Source of the DNA: a bacterium
GTDB lineage: Bacteria > Krumholzibacteriota > Krumholzibacteriia > LZORAL124-64-63
Assembly: GCA_003353795.1 (NCBI GenBank)
Contig: PIVY01000028.1
Location: 1 to 36,969 of the forward strand
Reading direction: 5' to 3'
Length of the DNA: 36,969 nt
Each line of letters opens with the position of its first letter. The stretch's first letter is position 1. Position numbers and translations under genes: made by a program. The notes beneath the pieces are model-generated. The model searched no databases. It was given only the letters and a program-made list of their open reading frames with translations, and was not told the origin of the DNA. Below, piece after piece: positions 24,270 to 35,886 of the stretch.

Positions 24270-25243
24270 TCGTCGTCACCGGCGCCGCCGGATTCATCGG
24301 CTCGGCCTTGGTCTGGATGCTGAACCAGCGGGGCGAGACCGACATCCTCACCGTTGACGTGCATCCCTCCGACGCGGGGGAGCCCAATCTGGCGCCCCTG
24401 ACCTACGACCACGGCTATGAGAACCACGAGCGATTCCGCGAGGACCTGCTCGCTGGCAGATTCGACACCCAGGTGCGCGCCATCCTGCACATGGGCGCCT
24501 GCTCGTCCACCACCGAGACCGACTGGGACTACCTCGAGCGCAACAACGTGCAGTACACCAAGGACCTCTGCCTGGCCGCCCGTCGCCTCGGTGCCCGTTT
24601 CGTGCACGCCTCGTCGGCCGCCACCTACGGCGACGGGTCTCGCGGCTACAGCGACGACCACGCCGGCATCGATCAGTTGCAGCCCCTGAATCTGTATGGA
24701 AAATCGAAGCAGGATTTCGACCTCTGGGCCCGCGCCGAGGGCCTGCTCGACGAGATCTGCTGCCTCAAGTACTTCAACGTCTACGGCCCCAACGAGTGGC
24801 ACAAGGCCGACATGCGTTCCATGGTCTGCAAGGGCTACGAGCAGGTACGCGACCACGGTCTGGTGAAGCTCTTCAAGAGCGACCGTCCCGAGTTCGCCGA
24901 TGGCGGTCAGCAGCGCGATTTCGTGTACGTGAAGGACGCGGCCGCCATGACGCTGTGGCTCATGGATCATCCCGAGGTGGGCGGCATCTTCAACGTGGGC
25001 ACCGGTGCGGCGTCCGACTGGAACACGCTCATCGGCTCCATCTTCGCGGCCCTCGATCGCCAGCCGAACATCGAGTACATCGACATGCCCGACGAGCTCA
25101 AGGGGAAGTATCAGTACTTCACCCAGGCGGAGATGGGAAAGCTGCGCGCCGCGGGCTGCGATGTGCCGATCACGCCGGTGGTGGACGCGGTGCGGGAATA
25201 CGTGGCCGGGCATCTGGTCGATGGGCGGCATCTCGGGGCCTGA
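24266..25243 (+). CDS. hldD: ADP-L-glycero-D-manno-heptose 6-epimerase
   Basis: The protein is 325 aa, an extended short-chain dehydrogenase. The NADP-binding motif is VTGAAGFIGSALV (4-16). HMGACSSTTETD (75-86), the active-site Tyr144 and Lys148 in LYGKSK, and KYFNVYGPNEWHK are all typical of HldD/RfaD rather than of other sugar epimerases. It converts ADP-D-glycero-D-manno-heptose to the L-glycero form for the inner core of LPS, so the organism very likely makes heptose-containing LPS. It is last in the asd operon, and its start overlaps the HtrA-gene stop. The other heptose genes are not in this window. Confidence 0.94.
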   Translation: MIVVTGAAGFIGSALVWMLNQRGETDILTVDVHPSDAGEPNLAPLTYDHGYENHERFREDLLAGRFDTQVRAILHMGACSSTTETDWDYLERNNVQYTKDLCLAARRLGARFVHASSAATYGDGSRGYSDDHAGIDQLQPLNLYGKSKQDFDLWARAEGLLDEICCLKYFNVYGPNEWHKADMRSMVCKGYEQVRDHGLVKLFKSDRPEFADGGQQRDFVYVKDAAAMTLWLMDHPEVGGIFNVGTGAASDWNTLIGSIFAALDRQPNIEYIDMPDELKGKYQYFTQAEMGKLRAAGCDVPITPVVDAVREYVAGHLVDGRHLGA

Positions 25244-25275
25244 CGCGACGCGGCTGCCGGTCCGGCCCGCCCCTG

Positions 25276-25284
25276 TGGTATGAT
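25276..25284 (+). promoter_or_regulatory. extended -10 of the 784-aa propeller gene
   Basis: TGGTATGAT (hexamer TATGAT at 25279-25284) lies 48 bases before the start codon at 25332; the -35 is weak, as is common with an extended -10. A five-G ribosome binding site follows at 25319-25323. The same layout occurs at 1941 and 27762. Confidence 0.5.
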
Positions 25285-25331
25285 CTCCCTGTCGAAGCAA
25301 TCGCGCTCATCGTCAAAAGGGGGATTTGACC

Positions 25332-27686
25332 ATGGCTTGCCTTCGTCCCGTCATCCTGCTGCTGAGCATGCTGGCCCTGACCGCCGTCGCTGCGGCCCAG
25401 GACTGCTACGAATACCGTCATACGTTCCGGGTCGCCGAGCCCTTTCCACTGACGGGAAGCGTGGCGGCCATGACCGGTGACCAGGACCGGGTGCTGGCGG
25501 CCAGGGGAAACGACCTGTTGATTCTCGATGCGGTCGAGCCCGCGGCGGTCGCGCTCCTCGGTATTCAAAGCCTGGGCGAGGCGCCCCTGCTGATCGCGAG
25601 CGACGGCTACCTGGCCGCCGTGGCCTCGGACAACTCGCTCATGCTGGTGGACTGGAGTGACCCGGCAGCGCCGCAGGTCACCGTGGCCATGGCCTTGCCC
25701 GTCGGCACCCATTCGCTATGGAGCCGGGACGGCCTTCTGCTGGTAAGCCGCGGCGCCGCGGGCGTCGATCTCTACGATGTCTCCGATCCCCACGCCTTCA
25801 ACTACCTCGGCAACGTACCGACCTCCGCCGCTGCGCTCGAGGCCGTGATGCACGAGGGCTGGCTCGTGGTCGCCGCCTCGTCGTCCTTGCTCTCGGTGGA
25901 CATCGCCGATCTCGGCGCCCCGATGATCGCGGACACCTATGTCGACTACCAGGTCTCGATCGGCGAGCGCGACGTGCGACGGGTGCAGTCGGAGGGTGAC
26001 TTCCTCGTAGTGGCCGCGATCCGCTGGCATGGCGGGCAGTACGGTGGCCCGACCGAAGGGCTCGACCTCATGACGATCGACCACGCCGGGCAGTTCACGT
26101 GCGAGGAGTCGATGTACTACTACGGCTGGCCAGAGTACGTCGCTGCGGGCGGCCTGCTGCACTCCTCCGACGAGCAGTCCTACACCGTTTCGGCGCTGTC
26201 CGACTTTCCCGAGGTCGCGGCCAGCCACGAGCCGGTCAGCCCGGATGCCGGGCTTCTGGCCGCCGGCTCGGCGACGGCGTTGCACTGGCTGGGCGCCGAC
26301 GAGCTAGGCGTCTACGATCTCCGCCACCCTTTCTTCTTGAGCCCCGACCCGGCCTGGAGCGGCCCGGATTTCAACGACATCCCGCGCGGAGAGATCGAGC
26401 CCGGGTGGCTGCTCAAGTCCAAGACCGTGTGGAGCGGCATGTTCTTCAGTTACTACGCCTACCTCTACGATGTGCGGGATCCTCAGGCCGTCGTCGAAAG
26501 GATCGAGTACCAGTACTCGGGCGACAGCGACAACTTCGCGACCGCGTCCATCTGCGCCAGCGATGCCGAACGGGTCATCGTTCGCGTCGAGACGGCCTAC
26601 GGTGGTGGTTGTCGCCTGTCGGACTTACGCACGGGATCCGAGATCGTCACCTGGCTGCCTTATTCCGGTCCGGCCATCTTGGCTGGCGACAGGATCTACC
26701 AGGTGACCGGCGACTGGGATTCGCCGGCAGGTGTGGCCTGCCTCGACGTGTCGACGCCCGGCGATGTCACCGAGATCGGATTCTTTCCCGTCTCCGCCAT
26801 CGGTCTGACGGTGGTTCTCGACGAGACCAACGTGATGGTCCGTCAACGGACCGGCATGAAGGTCGTCGACTTCGCGGATCCATCCCAGCCCGCGGTTCGC
26901 GGCACGCTGCCCGGGGTCTCCGGCCGGTTTCTCGAGCGCAGTGGCGACCGGCTCTATCTCGCGGACGGTTCCGGACACCTCGCTGCGATGGACATTGGCG
27001 ACCTCGACGCTCTCTCGCTCGTCTGGGAGTCGCCGGACCTGGGTTGGGCCATCACGGCCTTCGAGCTATCTGGCGATCTGGCGGCCATCGCCGTCAACGC
27101 CGTCCTGGATGACATGCTCCGGATCTACGACCTGGGTGACGATGCGGCCGGCCCGGTGCCCGTGAGTCCGTTCTTCGCCACAGGGACCTACCACCACGGC
27201 ATCCTCTGGGACGGTACTTTCCTCTACACGACCGATCTGCGGGTTTACGACGTCGCGGACCCCACTGCGCCCGTGCTGCTCGGTCGCGGGACCGGCGCCC
27301 ACGGCGACCTCTACCGTCAAGGAGACTGTATCGTCACCAGCGGCGGCGTCTTTCCGGTGCAATGCGTGGTGACGGGAGTGGACGAGCACGAGACGATCCC
27401 CGAGGTCGCTGCCGACCTGGGCTTGCGAGTGGCGCCCAATCCCTTCAACCCCCGCACCACCGTGAGCTTCGTGGCGCCGCTGGACGGGGAGGTCCGCCTC
27501 TCGCTATACGACCTCGCCGGGCGGCGGGTGCGGGTGCTCCTGCACACCACGGTGATCGCGGGTCGGCACGAGGTGAACTGGGACGCCTGCGACGATCGCG
27601 GTCGGTCCCAAGCCAGTGGCGTCTACTTCGCGCGGCTGGAGGCCGGATCGCGGCAGGACACTGCCAAGCTGGTGCTCGTACGCTGA
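25332..27686 (+). CDS. secreted propeller-type protein with FlgD-type C-terminal tail
   Basis: The protein is 784 aa. The ATG at 25332 with a GGGGGA site is preferred over an in-frame TTG at 25326. The signal peptide is MACLRPVILLLSMLALTAVA.. and the mature start, QDCYEYRHTF, has the single early Cys and 'C.[DE]Y' pattern seen in related FCB propeller proteins. Repeats such as LMLVDWSDPAAP, VDLYDVSDPHAF, LSVDIADLGAP, MKVVDFADPSQP and LRVYDVADPTAP mark the blades. From about residue 703 it has NPFNPRTTVSF, YDLAGRRVRVL and ASGVYFARLE, ending LVLVR. Related in kind but not closely in sequence to the 12773 and 15078 genes. Exported; function unknown. Confidence 0.8.
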   Translation: MACLRPVILLLSMLALTAVAAAQDCYEYRHTFRVAEPFPLTGSVAAMTGDQDRVLAARGNDLLILDAVEPAAVALLGIQSLGEAPLLIASDGYLAAVASDNSLMLVDWSDPAAPQVTVAMALPVGTHSLWSRDGLLLVSRGAAGVDLYDVSDPHAFNYLGNVPTSAAALEAVMHEGWLVVAASSSLLSVDIADLGAPMIADTYVDYQVSIGERDVRRVQSEGDFLVVAAIRWHGGQYGGPTEGLDLMTIDHAGQFTCEESMYYYGWPEYVAAGGLLHSSDEQSYTVSALSDFPEVAASHEPVSPDAGLLAAGSATALHWLGADELGVYDLRHPFFLSPDPAWSGPDFNDIPRGEIEPGWLLKSKTVWSGMFFSYYAYLYDVRDPQAVVERIEYQYSGDSDNFATASICASDAERVIVRVETAYGGGCRLSDLRTGSEIVTWLPYSGPAILAGDRIYQVTGDWDSPAGVACLDVSTPGDVTEIGFFPVSAIGLTVVLDETNVMVRQRTGMKVVDFADPSQPAVRGTLPGVSGRFLERSGDRLYLADGSGHLAAMDIGDLDALSLVWESPDLGWAITAFELSGDLAAIAVNAVLDDMLRIYDLGDDAAGPVPVSPFFATGTYHHGILWDGTFLYTTDLRVYDVADPTAPVLLGRGTGAHGDLYRQGDCIVTSGGVFPVQCVVTGVDEHETIPEVAADLGLRVAPNPFNPRTTVSFVAPLDGEVRLSLYDLAGRRVRVLLHTTVIAGRHEVNWDACDDRGRSQASGVYFARLEAGSRQDTAKLVLVR

Positions 27687-27740
27687 GGCTGTCACGGACG
27701 AGTGCGGAGGCGGCTCCGACGACCTCGCGCCCCGCGGCGG

Positions 27741-27770
27741 TTGAGTCGGGCGGCTCTGCGATGGTATGAT
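27741..27770 (+). promoter_or_regulatory. promoter of the 469-aa FlgD-tail gene
   Basis: TTGAGT (27741-27746) and TATGAT (27765-27770) are 18 bp apart, and the -10 is extended (TGG before it). It lies in the 125-base spacer after the preceding gene, 42 bases before the start codon, with a six-G ribosome binding site at 27799-27804. Confidence 0.55.
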
Positions 27771-27811
27771 CCTCTTGGGCGGGTAACTGCACTCGAACGG
27801 GGGGATCGTTC

Positions 27812-29221
27812 ATGCACACCGGAATCCAATGCGCCATTCTCGCATGCGTCATGACCGCGGCCGCCATCGGCCCGGCTGCCGCCGTCGATTGCGTCGACTG
27901 GGCCGGCGACGTGCCCTTGTCCGCGGAACTGCGCTGCCGCCAGATCACCGCGCCGTTCGTGTTCTCGGGTTTCATGACATACGACGGCGACGAGTTTCGA
28001 TTCGTCTGGGCGGTCCATGACCTCGAGTCGGCGGATCCGGGCGCTCCGGTCCAGACCGGCGTCGACAGCTCGGCGACCTGGTTCGAGGCCGGTGGCGAGA
28101 TCATCGGCAGCGATTCCCATCGTGCCGTCTGGCGCGTGCACACCGAGGGCGAAGCGGCGACCGACGCCGTGTACCACGGAGATTTCACGTCATTGCCGGC
28201 GGTGGTTACACCTCTGCCGAGCAACGTGATCACCGTCGCGTTCGCCGACGACCTCCTCCTGTTGGTGCGGCCACTGTACATGGAGATCCGCGCCACCTCC
28301 GAAGGACTGCCGGTACTGAACCAGCTCGTCCTCAACCTCGACAGCGTGCTTCTTCTGGACGACGGATTCTTCCTCGCCGGCAGCGGTCAGAATTCGGCTC
28401 CGCATGCCATGTACCACGTCGACCTCGCCGACCCCATGGCGCCGGTGGTGCGCGACACGTTCACCCACGGCGTCAATCTGACGCCCATCACCTACCACGA
28501 CGACCGTCTCTATGTGCGGGGGGCATCCAGCACGCTCATGGCGTTCGACCGCACCGATCCCGATGACCTGACGCTGGTCTGGTATCGCAACGGTCCCAAC
28601 GTGGAGCCGGGGCACATCCTGGGCGACCGCTGCGTGATCTACGAGGACGGCATGCTGAAGGTGCTCGACCTGGCGGCGGCCACCGCTCCGGTGGTGATCG
28701 GAACCATCGCCACCCAGGGACGCTTTCAACTGGCGCCCGAGGCGCTGTACGTGGCTCGCTACAGCGGCGACGTGCTCGAGGCCTGGGACCTGGCCGATCC
28801 CACCGATCCGCAGTTCATCGGTGCAACCATCGACGAGGGTGAGCAGGTCGCGCTGGCGGACGGCGGCGTCGTGACCCACCGGCTACTCACCCTGAACCTG
28901 CGCCCGCGCCACTGCCTGCTCACCGGTGACGTGCCGGAATCTCCAACCGGCCCGGGGCTGCAGGCGGCGCCCAATCCGTTCAATCCACGTACGACACTGC
29001 GCTTCGAGATGGCCGCCGCCGGGCCGGTGCGGCTGGAGGTGTTCGACGGGCGCGGTGCGCTGGTGCGGACCCTGGTCGACGCCGAACTGTCGGCCGGGCC
29101 GCACGCCGTGATCTGGGACGGTCGTGACCAGCGCGGAATGGTCCGGGCGAGCGGGATCTACCTGGCGCGCCTGGAGGTGGGCGAACGCCGGATGTCGACC
29201 AAGCTGACGCTGGTGCGCTGA
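27812..29221 (+). CDS. secreted propeller-type protein with FlgD-type C-terminal tail (short form)
   Basis: The protein is 469 aa. The signal peptide ends near residue 24 (..AAAIGPAAA) and the mature protein begins VDCVDWAGDVPLS, again with an early Cys. The body has fewer recognisable blade repeats (MYHVDLADPMAP, LMAFDRTDPDDL, LEAWDLADPTDP). From residue 388 it has NPFNPRTTLRFEM, FDGRGALVRTL and WDGRDQRGMVRASGIYLARL, ending LTLVR. The start has a GGGGGGA site. It is smaller than its three propeller relatives and probably has one propeller. Exported; function unknown. It is followed after about 118 bases by the AlkP operon. Confidence 0.78.
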   Translation: MHTGIQCAILACVMTAAAIGPAAAVDCVDWAGDVPLSAELRCRQITAPFVFSGFMTYDGDEFRFVWAVHDLESADPGAPVQTGVDSSATWFEAGGEIIGSDSHRAVWRVHTEGEAATDAVYHGDFTSLPAVVTPLPSNVITVAFADDLLLLVRPLYMEIRATSEGLPVLNQLVLNLDSVLLLDDGFFLAGSGQNSAPHAMYHVDLADPMAPVVRDTFTHGVNLTPITYHDDRLYVRGASSTLMAFDRTDPDDLTLVWYRNGPNVEPGHILGDRCVIYEDGMLKVLDLAAATAPVVIGTIATQGRFQLAPEALYVARYSGDVLEAWDLADPTDPQFIGATIDEGEQVALADGGVVTHRLLTLNLRPRHCLLTGDVPESPTGPGLQAAPNPFNPRTTLRFEMAAAGPVRLEVFDGRGALVRTLVDAELSAGPHAVIWDGRDQRGMVRASGIYLARLEVGERRMSTKLTLVR

Positions 29222-29287
29222 GTTGCCGACCCGGGCGGGGCGTGCGCCATTTCCCCCTTGCGCTCGCCCTCTCGCGAACCGACCATG

Positions 29288-29300
29288 AATGGAATCCATT
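29288..29300. promoter_or_regulatory. 13-bp palindrome before the AlkP operon
   Basis: AATGGA-A-TCCATT is a perfect palindrome around one central base, in the leader 40 bases before the proposed start codon at 29340. It could be an operator; I found no clear promoter hexamers in this spacer, and no second copy of the palindrome. Confidence 0.25.
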
Positions 29301-29339
29301 TTCACACCGAGATCCTCGGATCAACCAGCGAACCGGATC

Positions 29340-31438
<2,099 letters not shown>

Positions 31439-31442
<4 letters not shown>

Positions 31443-33403
31443 TGAAGACGCTGACCGCCATAGCCCTGCTCCTCGCTCTGGCCCTGGCGCTGCCCGCCGC
31501 GGCGCAGAAGGTGCTGGTGCTGGGCTTCGACGGTATGGACCCGCGGCTGGTGGCCGAGTATCGAGACAAGGGTCTCATGCCCGCCTTCGATCGCGTGGTC
31601 GCGGCCGGGGGTCAGCTCGTGCCCCTTGGCACGTCGATCCCGCCGCAGTCTCCCGTGGCCTGGTCAACCTTCATCACCGGCATGGATCCCGGCGGCCACG
31701 GTATCTTCGACTTCATCCATCGCGACCCGGTCACCCTGACGCCTTACCTCTCCACGAGCCACGCCCAGGGGCCAGCGCAGTTCTGGGAGCTCGGCTCCTG
31801 GCGCATTCCCCGCGGCGCGGGGGAGGTGGAAAACCTGCGTCAGGGCGTGGCCTTCTGGCAGCTCCTGGACACCGCCCAGGTGGACGCCACGGTCTTCAAG
31901 GTGCCGGCCAACTTCCCGCCCACGCCCACGGCGTCCCGCTCGCTCAGCGGCATGGGCACGCCCGACATCCAGGGCACCTACGGCCAGTTCACCTACGTCA
32001 CCGACGATCCTCTCGCCGAGCGCGACCTCTCCGGCGGCGCCCTCCGCGCCGTGTACCTGGAGGACGGTCGCTGCGAGACCGTGATCGCCGGGCCGGTCAA
32101 CGTCTTCCGCGAGGGGGCGCCCACGGCCGAACTGCCGCTCGTGATCACCGTGGACCGCGACAGTCGCGCGGCGGTGATCGAGGTGGCCGGTCAGCGCATG
32201 CTCCTGGCCGAGGGCGAGTGGAGCGAATGGCTGACCCTCGACTTCGCCCTGGTGCCGCTGCTCGAATCGGTGCGCGGCGTGGCCCGCATCTTCCTCATGG
32301 AGGCCGACCCGTTCCTGCGCCTCTACGTGACCCCGATCCAGATCGACCCCGCGGCGCCCGAGATGCCCATCTCCACGCCCGGCGGCTACTCTCGTGAACT
32401 GGCCGACGCACTCGGCCCCTTCTACACCCAGGGTCTACCCAGCGACACCAAGGCTCTCGAAGAGGGCGTCTTCACCGATGACGACTACCTGTCGCAGTCG
32501 GATCTCGTCTTCGTGGAACGCAAGCGTCAGCTCCAGTACGAGCTGTCGCGGTTCAACGAGCGGGACAGCGGATTCCTGTTCTTCTACTTCAACCTGCCCG
32601 ACCAGGATTGCCACATGTGGTGGCGCGGCATCGATCCACGTTCGCCCTTGCACGCGGCCTGCGCCGAGGAGAACCACCACCGGATTCCCGAGATCTACCA
32701 ATCGCTGGACCGGGTGCTCGCGGGCGTGCTCGACACGGTCGGCGATGCGACCCATGTCATGGTCATGAGCGACCACGGTTTCGCGCCCTACCGGCGCAGC
32801 TTCCACGTCAACAGCTGGCTGCGGGAGCGCGGCTACCTCACCCTGGAGCCTGGAGCGGTGCCCGGCACGGTGAGCTACCTCGAGGGCGTGGACTGGTCGC
32901 GGACCCGGGCCTACGCGGTGGGAATCAACGGCCTCTATCTGAATCTCTACGGCCGCGAGGAGCACGGCATCGTCGAGCCCGGCGCCGTGGCCGAGGAACT
33001 GCTGGCCGAGTTGGTGGCCGAGCTGGAAGCCACCATGGATCCGGACGTCGGCGCCCGGGCCATCAAGTACGCCTACCGCGCCACCGACATCTACCACGGC
33101 GACTACGCCGACCGCGGTCCCGACATCGTGCTGGGCTACCACCGCGGCTGGCGCGGCAGCAACGAGTCGGCCCTTGGCGAGGTCCCCGTGGCGGTGTTCG
33201 TGGACAACGAGCAGAAGTGGAGCGGCGATCACTGCCAGGCCGCCGACGAGGTGCCCGGCATCCTGCTGTCCACGCGCCCGGTGGTAATTGACGATCCGAC
33301 CCTGGCCGACCTGGCCCCGTCCATCCTTCGCCTCTTCGGCGTCGAGCCGCCGCCGCAGATGAACGGGCGCGACATCTTCACCCTCCAGACCGCAGGGAGA
33401 TGA
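31439..33403 (+). CDS. second AlkP-superfamily hydrolase, secreted
   Basis: The protein is 654 aa with a cleavable signal peptide (MMKTLTAIALLLALALALPA, cut near AAA). Catalytic marks parallel those of its upstream paralog: Asp31 (LGFDGMDP), Ser71 (SPVAWSTFITG), the shared GGHGIFDF, Asp388/His392 (DQDCH), Asp445-His446 (MSDHGF) and His598 (GDHCQ). The two proteins align over most of their length but this one lacks the membrane anchor, so one is membrane-held and one periplasmic or exported. It starts inside the stop codon of the first (ATGA). The pair may act on successive bonds of one phospho-substrate; that is inference. Confidence 0.86.
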
Positions 33404-33405
33404 CC

Positions 33406-33603
33406 ATGTTCGGAGGCCCCAAGATCAAGTTCGACAAGGACCTGCTCGAGCGCTGCGAGCGCGTGAGCAAGGCCGCCGGCTACGCCTCGGTCGAGGAGTT
33501 CGTGCAGCACGTGCTGGAGCGCGAGCTGGACAAGCTGGACAAGGGCGGCGCCGACGAGGAAGAGATCCGCAAGCGCATGCAGGGGCTGGGGTACATCTCG
33601 TGA
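33406..33603 (+). CDS. small ribbon-helix-helix-like protein
   Basis: The protein is 65 aa, starting MFGGPKIKFDKDLLERCERV. I use the ATG at 33406 because GGGAG lies 7 bases before it; an ATG at 33400 would sit on top of that site. A short beta-like stretch (KIKF) is followed by helix (DKDLLERCERVSKAAG), turn (YASV) and helix (EEFVQHVLERELDKL), the ribbon-helix-helix plan of CopG/Arc-type proteins, then a charged tail (DEEEIRKRMQGLGYIS). No signal peptide. It might be a DNA-binding regulator of this operon, or an adaptor. It is overlapped by the next start (GTGA). Confidence 0.65.
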   Translation: MFGGPKIKFDKDLLERCERVSKAAGYASVEEFVQHVLERELDKLDKGGADEEEIRKRMQGLGYIS

Positions 33604-34415
33604 CCTGGCTCCTGAAGGTGGCAACGCGCATCGGCGATGGACTGGCGGCGCCGTTCGGCGGTCATGCCGGCTGGGCGCTGGTGGTGTTCGCCGTACTCTT
33701 CGCTGCTGCGGCGCTCCTGCTGTTCAAGGTGTCCACGCGGCAGCGGCAACTCGCAGCCGCGCGCGGTCAACTCATCGGCCGTCTTTACGAGGCGGCCCTC
33801 TACCAGACCAGCCTGGTGGTCATCATGCGCGTGCAGTTCGGCGTGCTGAAGGCGAACCTGCGGTACCTGGCCTTCGCGCTGCCGGCGGTGGCGACCATCG
33901 TGATTCCGTTGCTGCTGGTGATCCCGCAACTCGAAACCCGCCTCGGACGACGGCCCCTCGACGTGGGCGAGACCGTTCTGCTCACCGCCACGGCGGCCGA
34001 CCCCGCTGCCGTGGCCGCGCTGGTGCTCCAGGGCGCGCCTGGCGTGCAGGTGGATGCCGGACCGGTGCGCGACCGCCGCACGGGCACGGTGACCTGGCGG
34101 TTGCGCGCCCTGAGGCCGGGGGCGCACGCCGTGGCCATCGAGGGTGGCGGCGAGACCATCGAGATGGGCGTGCCCGTGGCTCTCGAGGGTTTGCCGGCGA
34201 TCAGCGCGGCACGACACCGGTCGTGGTGGCAACATCTGCTTCACGACCCTGGCAGCGAGCGGCTATCATCGACGTCGGTGTCACGGATTGCGGTCGCCCT
34301 GCCGGCCCGGGACTTCGCGCTGGCCGGCCTGCCCATGGACTGGCTGGTGGCGTTCAGCCTGCTCGCCATCGTGGCGGGACTGCTGCTGCGTGCGCCCATG
34401 CGCGTGGAGTTGTGA
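33600..34415 (+). CDS. three-helix membrane protein, function unknown
   Basis: The protein is 271 aa, starting with GTG at 33600 that overlaps the preceding stop. A first helix (about 24-42) is followed by a polar, probably coiled segment (STRQRQLAAARGQLIGRLYE), a second and third hydrophobic region (about 69-113), a soluble beta-rich part with a pattern like an Ig-fold or CARDB-like domain (about 120-210) and a last helix (about 249-267). The helix-coil-helix start slightly resembles DUF106/EMC3 or YidC-like proteins; I do not call it so. It sits between the small RHH-like protein and the MBOAT and is probably a scaffold of the same envelope complex. Confidence 0.6.
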   Translation: MTWLLKVATRIGDGLAAPFGGHAGWALVVFAVLFAAAALLLFKVSTRQRQLAAARGQLIGRLYEAALYQTSLVVIMRVQFGVLKANLRYLAFALPAVATIVIPLLLVIPQLETRLGRRPLDVGETVLLTATAADPAAVAALVLQGAPGVQVDAGPVRDRRTGTVTWRLRALRPGAHAVAIEGGGETIEMGVPVALEGLPAISAARHRSWWQHLLHDPGSERLSSTSVSRIAVALPARDFALAGLPMDWLVAFSLLAIVAGLLLRAPMRVEL

Positions 34416-34440
34416 GCATCCACCAGCCCGGGAGTTGACG

Positions 34441-35886
34441 TTGCTGTTCTCGCAGGCACTGTTCCTCCCATTCCTGCTGTCGACCTTCCTGCTCTGGCTG
34501 CCCTGGCGCGCCACCGGCCGCAAGCTGGTGCTCGTGGCCGCGAGCCTGGTCTTCTATGGAGCCTGGGACCTGCGATTCCTGCTGCTCCTGGGCGCAGTCT
34601 GGCTGGTGGTGCTACTGGTGCCGCAGGCCATGGCGCGGGCGACCACGCCGGCCGCCGGCAAGCGGTGGTTCGTCGGTGGCGTCGCGGCGCTCCTGTTGCT
34701 GCTGTTCTTCTTCAAGTACTTCGACTTCTTCCTCGGTTCGCTCGGCGTGGAAGTGGCCGGCGCCCTGCGGATCCTGCTGCCGGTGGGCATCTCCTTCTAC
34801 ACGTTCCAGGCCATCAGCTACCTCGTCGACGCGCGACGCGGCAAGCTGGAGGCCTCGCGATCGCCCCTCGACACCGCGCTCTACGTGACCTTCTTTCCGC
34901 TGCTGCTGGCCGGCCCCATCGAGAAGGGCGCGCGCTGGCTGCCGCAGGTCCAGCAGTACCAGCCGTTGCGGTGGCAGAACATCCGAGACGGCGTCGAGCG
35001 CATGCTGCTGGGATACGTCATGAAGGTGGGCATCGCCGACACGCTGGCGCCCCTGACCAACGACGTCTTCGCCCGCTCTGGAACCGCCGGTTCGGGCGAA
35101 CTGTGGCTCGGCGCGGTGGCCTACTCGCTGCAGATCCTCACCGACTTCGCCGGCTACAGCCTCATCGCCCGCGGCGTGGCGAAGCTCTTCGGCTACGAGA
35201 TCATCCACAACTTCGAGCAGCCTTACTTCTCGCGATCGTTCACCGAGTTCTGGCGGCGCTGGCACATCTCCCTGTCCACCTGGATCTGGGACTACCTCTT
35301 CAATCCGCTGACCTCGTTCTTCCTGCGCCGCATCGCAAAGCTCGACCTGCCCGACGTGAAACAGGAGATGCGCCTGGCCTATCCCGCGGCCGCCATGACC
35401 ACCATGCTGCTGTGCGGACTCTGGCACGGGGCGGGTTTCACCTTCGTGGTCTGGGGCGGGTTGCACGGTCTGTTCCTGTCGTTCGAACGGCTGGTGATCT
35501 TCGGCAACAAATCGGTGGCGCGGCGCAAACCGATCCGTAATGCCGCGCAGCTGGCGAAGGCGGTGCTGGCCACCGCGGTGGTGCTCTTGCTGGTGACTCT
35601 GGCCTGGGTGGTGTTCCGCGCAGCGAGCCTTGGCGAGGCGGCGGTCTATCTGCAGCGCATGTTCACCGCCGGCGGCTGGGTGGTGCAGCCCCGGGACCTG
35701 GCGGTCCTGGCCGCGGCCCTCGTCAGTACGGTGGTGATCGAGTCGGTGCTGTATGCTCGTCGCGACGAGTGGTTCTTCCGGTTCGCCGGACCGTGGCGTG
35801 GGCTGGTCTACGCGGCGGCGGTGATGTACGTGATCGTCTTCGGAGGCGGAAGTGGCAACGTCCCCTTCATCTACTTCCAGTTCTAG
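34441..35886 (+). CDS. MBOAT-family membrane O-acyltransferase (AlgI/DltB type)
   Basis: The protein is 481 aa if started at TTG 34441 with GGGAG six bases before; no ATG or GTG exists before the first conserved helix, so the rare TTG start is likely. It has about 11-12 membrane helices. Family motifs are PVGISFYTFQAISYLVD (114-130), FFPLLLAGPIEKG, FTEFWRRWHISLSTWIWDY (267-285) with His275, and LLCGLWHGAGFTFVVWGG with the catalytic His329. AlgI-type MBOATs pass acyl groups across the membrane to surface polymers such as alginate, cellulose or teichoic acid, usually with an SGNH or DltD/AlgJ partner. Such a partner is the next gene. Confidence 0.92.
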   Translation: MLFSQALFLPFLLSTFLLWLPWRATGRKLVLVAASLVFYGAWDLRFLLLLGAVWLVVLLVPQAMARATTPAAGKRWFVGGVAALLLLLFFFKYFDFFLGSLGVEVAGALRILLPVGISFYTFQAISYLVDARRGKLEASRSPLDTALYVTFFPLLLAGPIEKGARWLPQVQQYQPLRWQNIRDGVERMLLGYVMKVGIADTLAPLTNDVFARSGTAGSGELWLGAVAYSLQILTDFAGYSLIARGVAKLFGYEIIHNFEQPYFSRSFTEFWRRWHISLSTWIWDYLFNPLTSFFLRRIAKLDLPDVKQEMRLAYPAAAMTTMLLCGLWHGAGFTFVVWGGLHGLFLSFERLVIFGNKSVARRKPIRNAAQLAKAVLATAVVLLLVTLAWVVFRAASLGEAAVYLQRMFTAGGWVVQPRDLAVLAAALVSTVVIESVLYARRDEWFFRFAGPWRGLVYAAAVMYVIVFGGGSGNVPFIYFQF

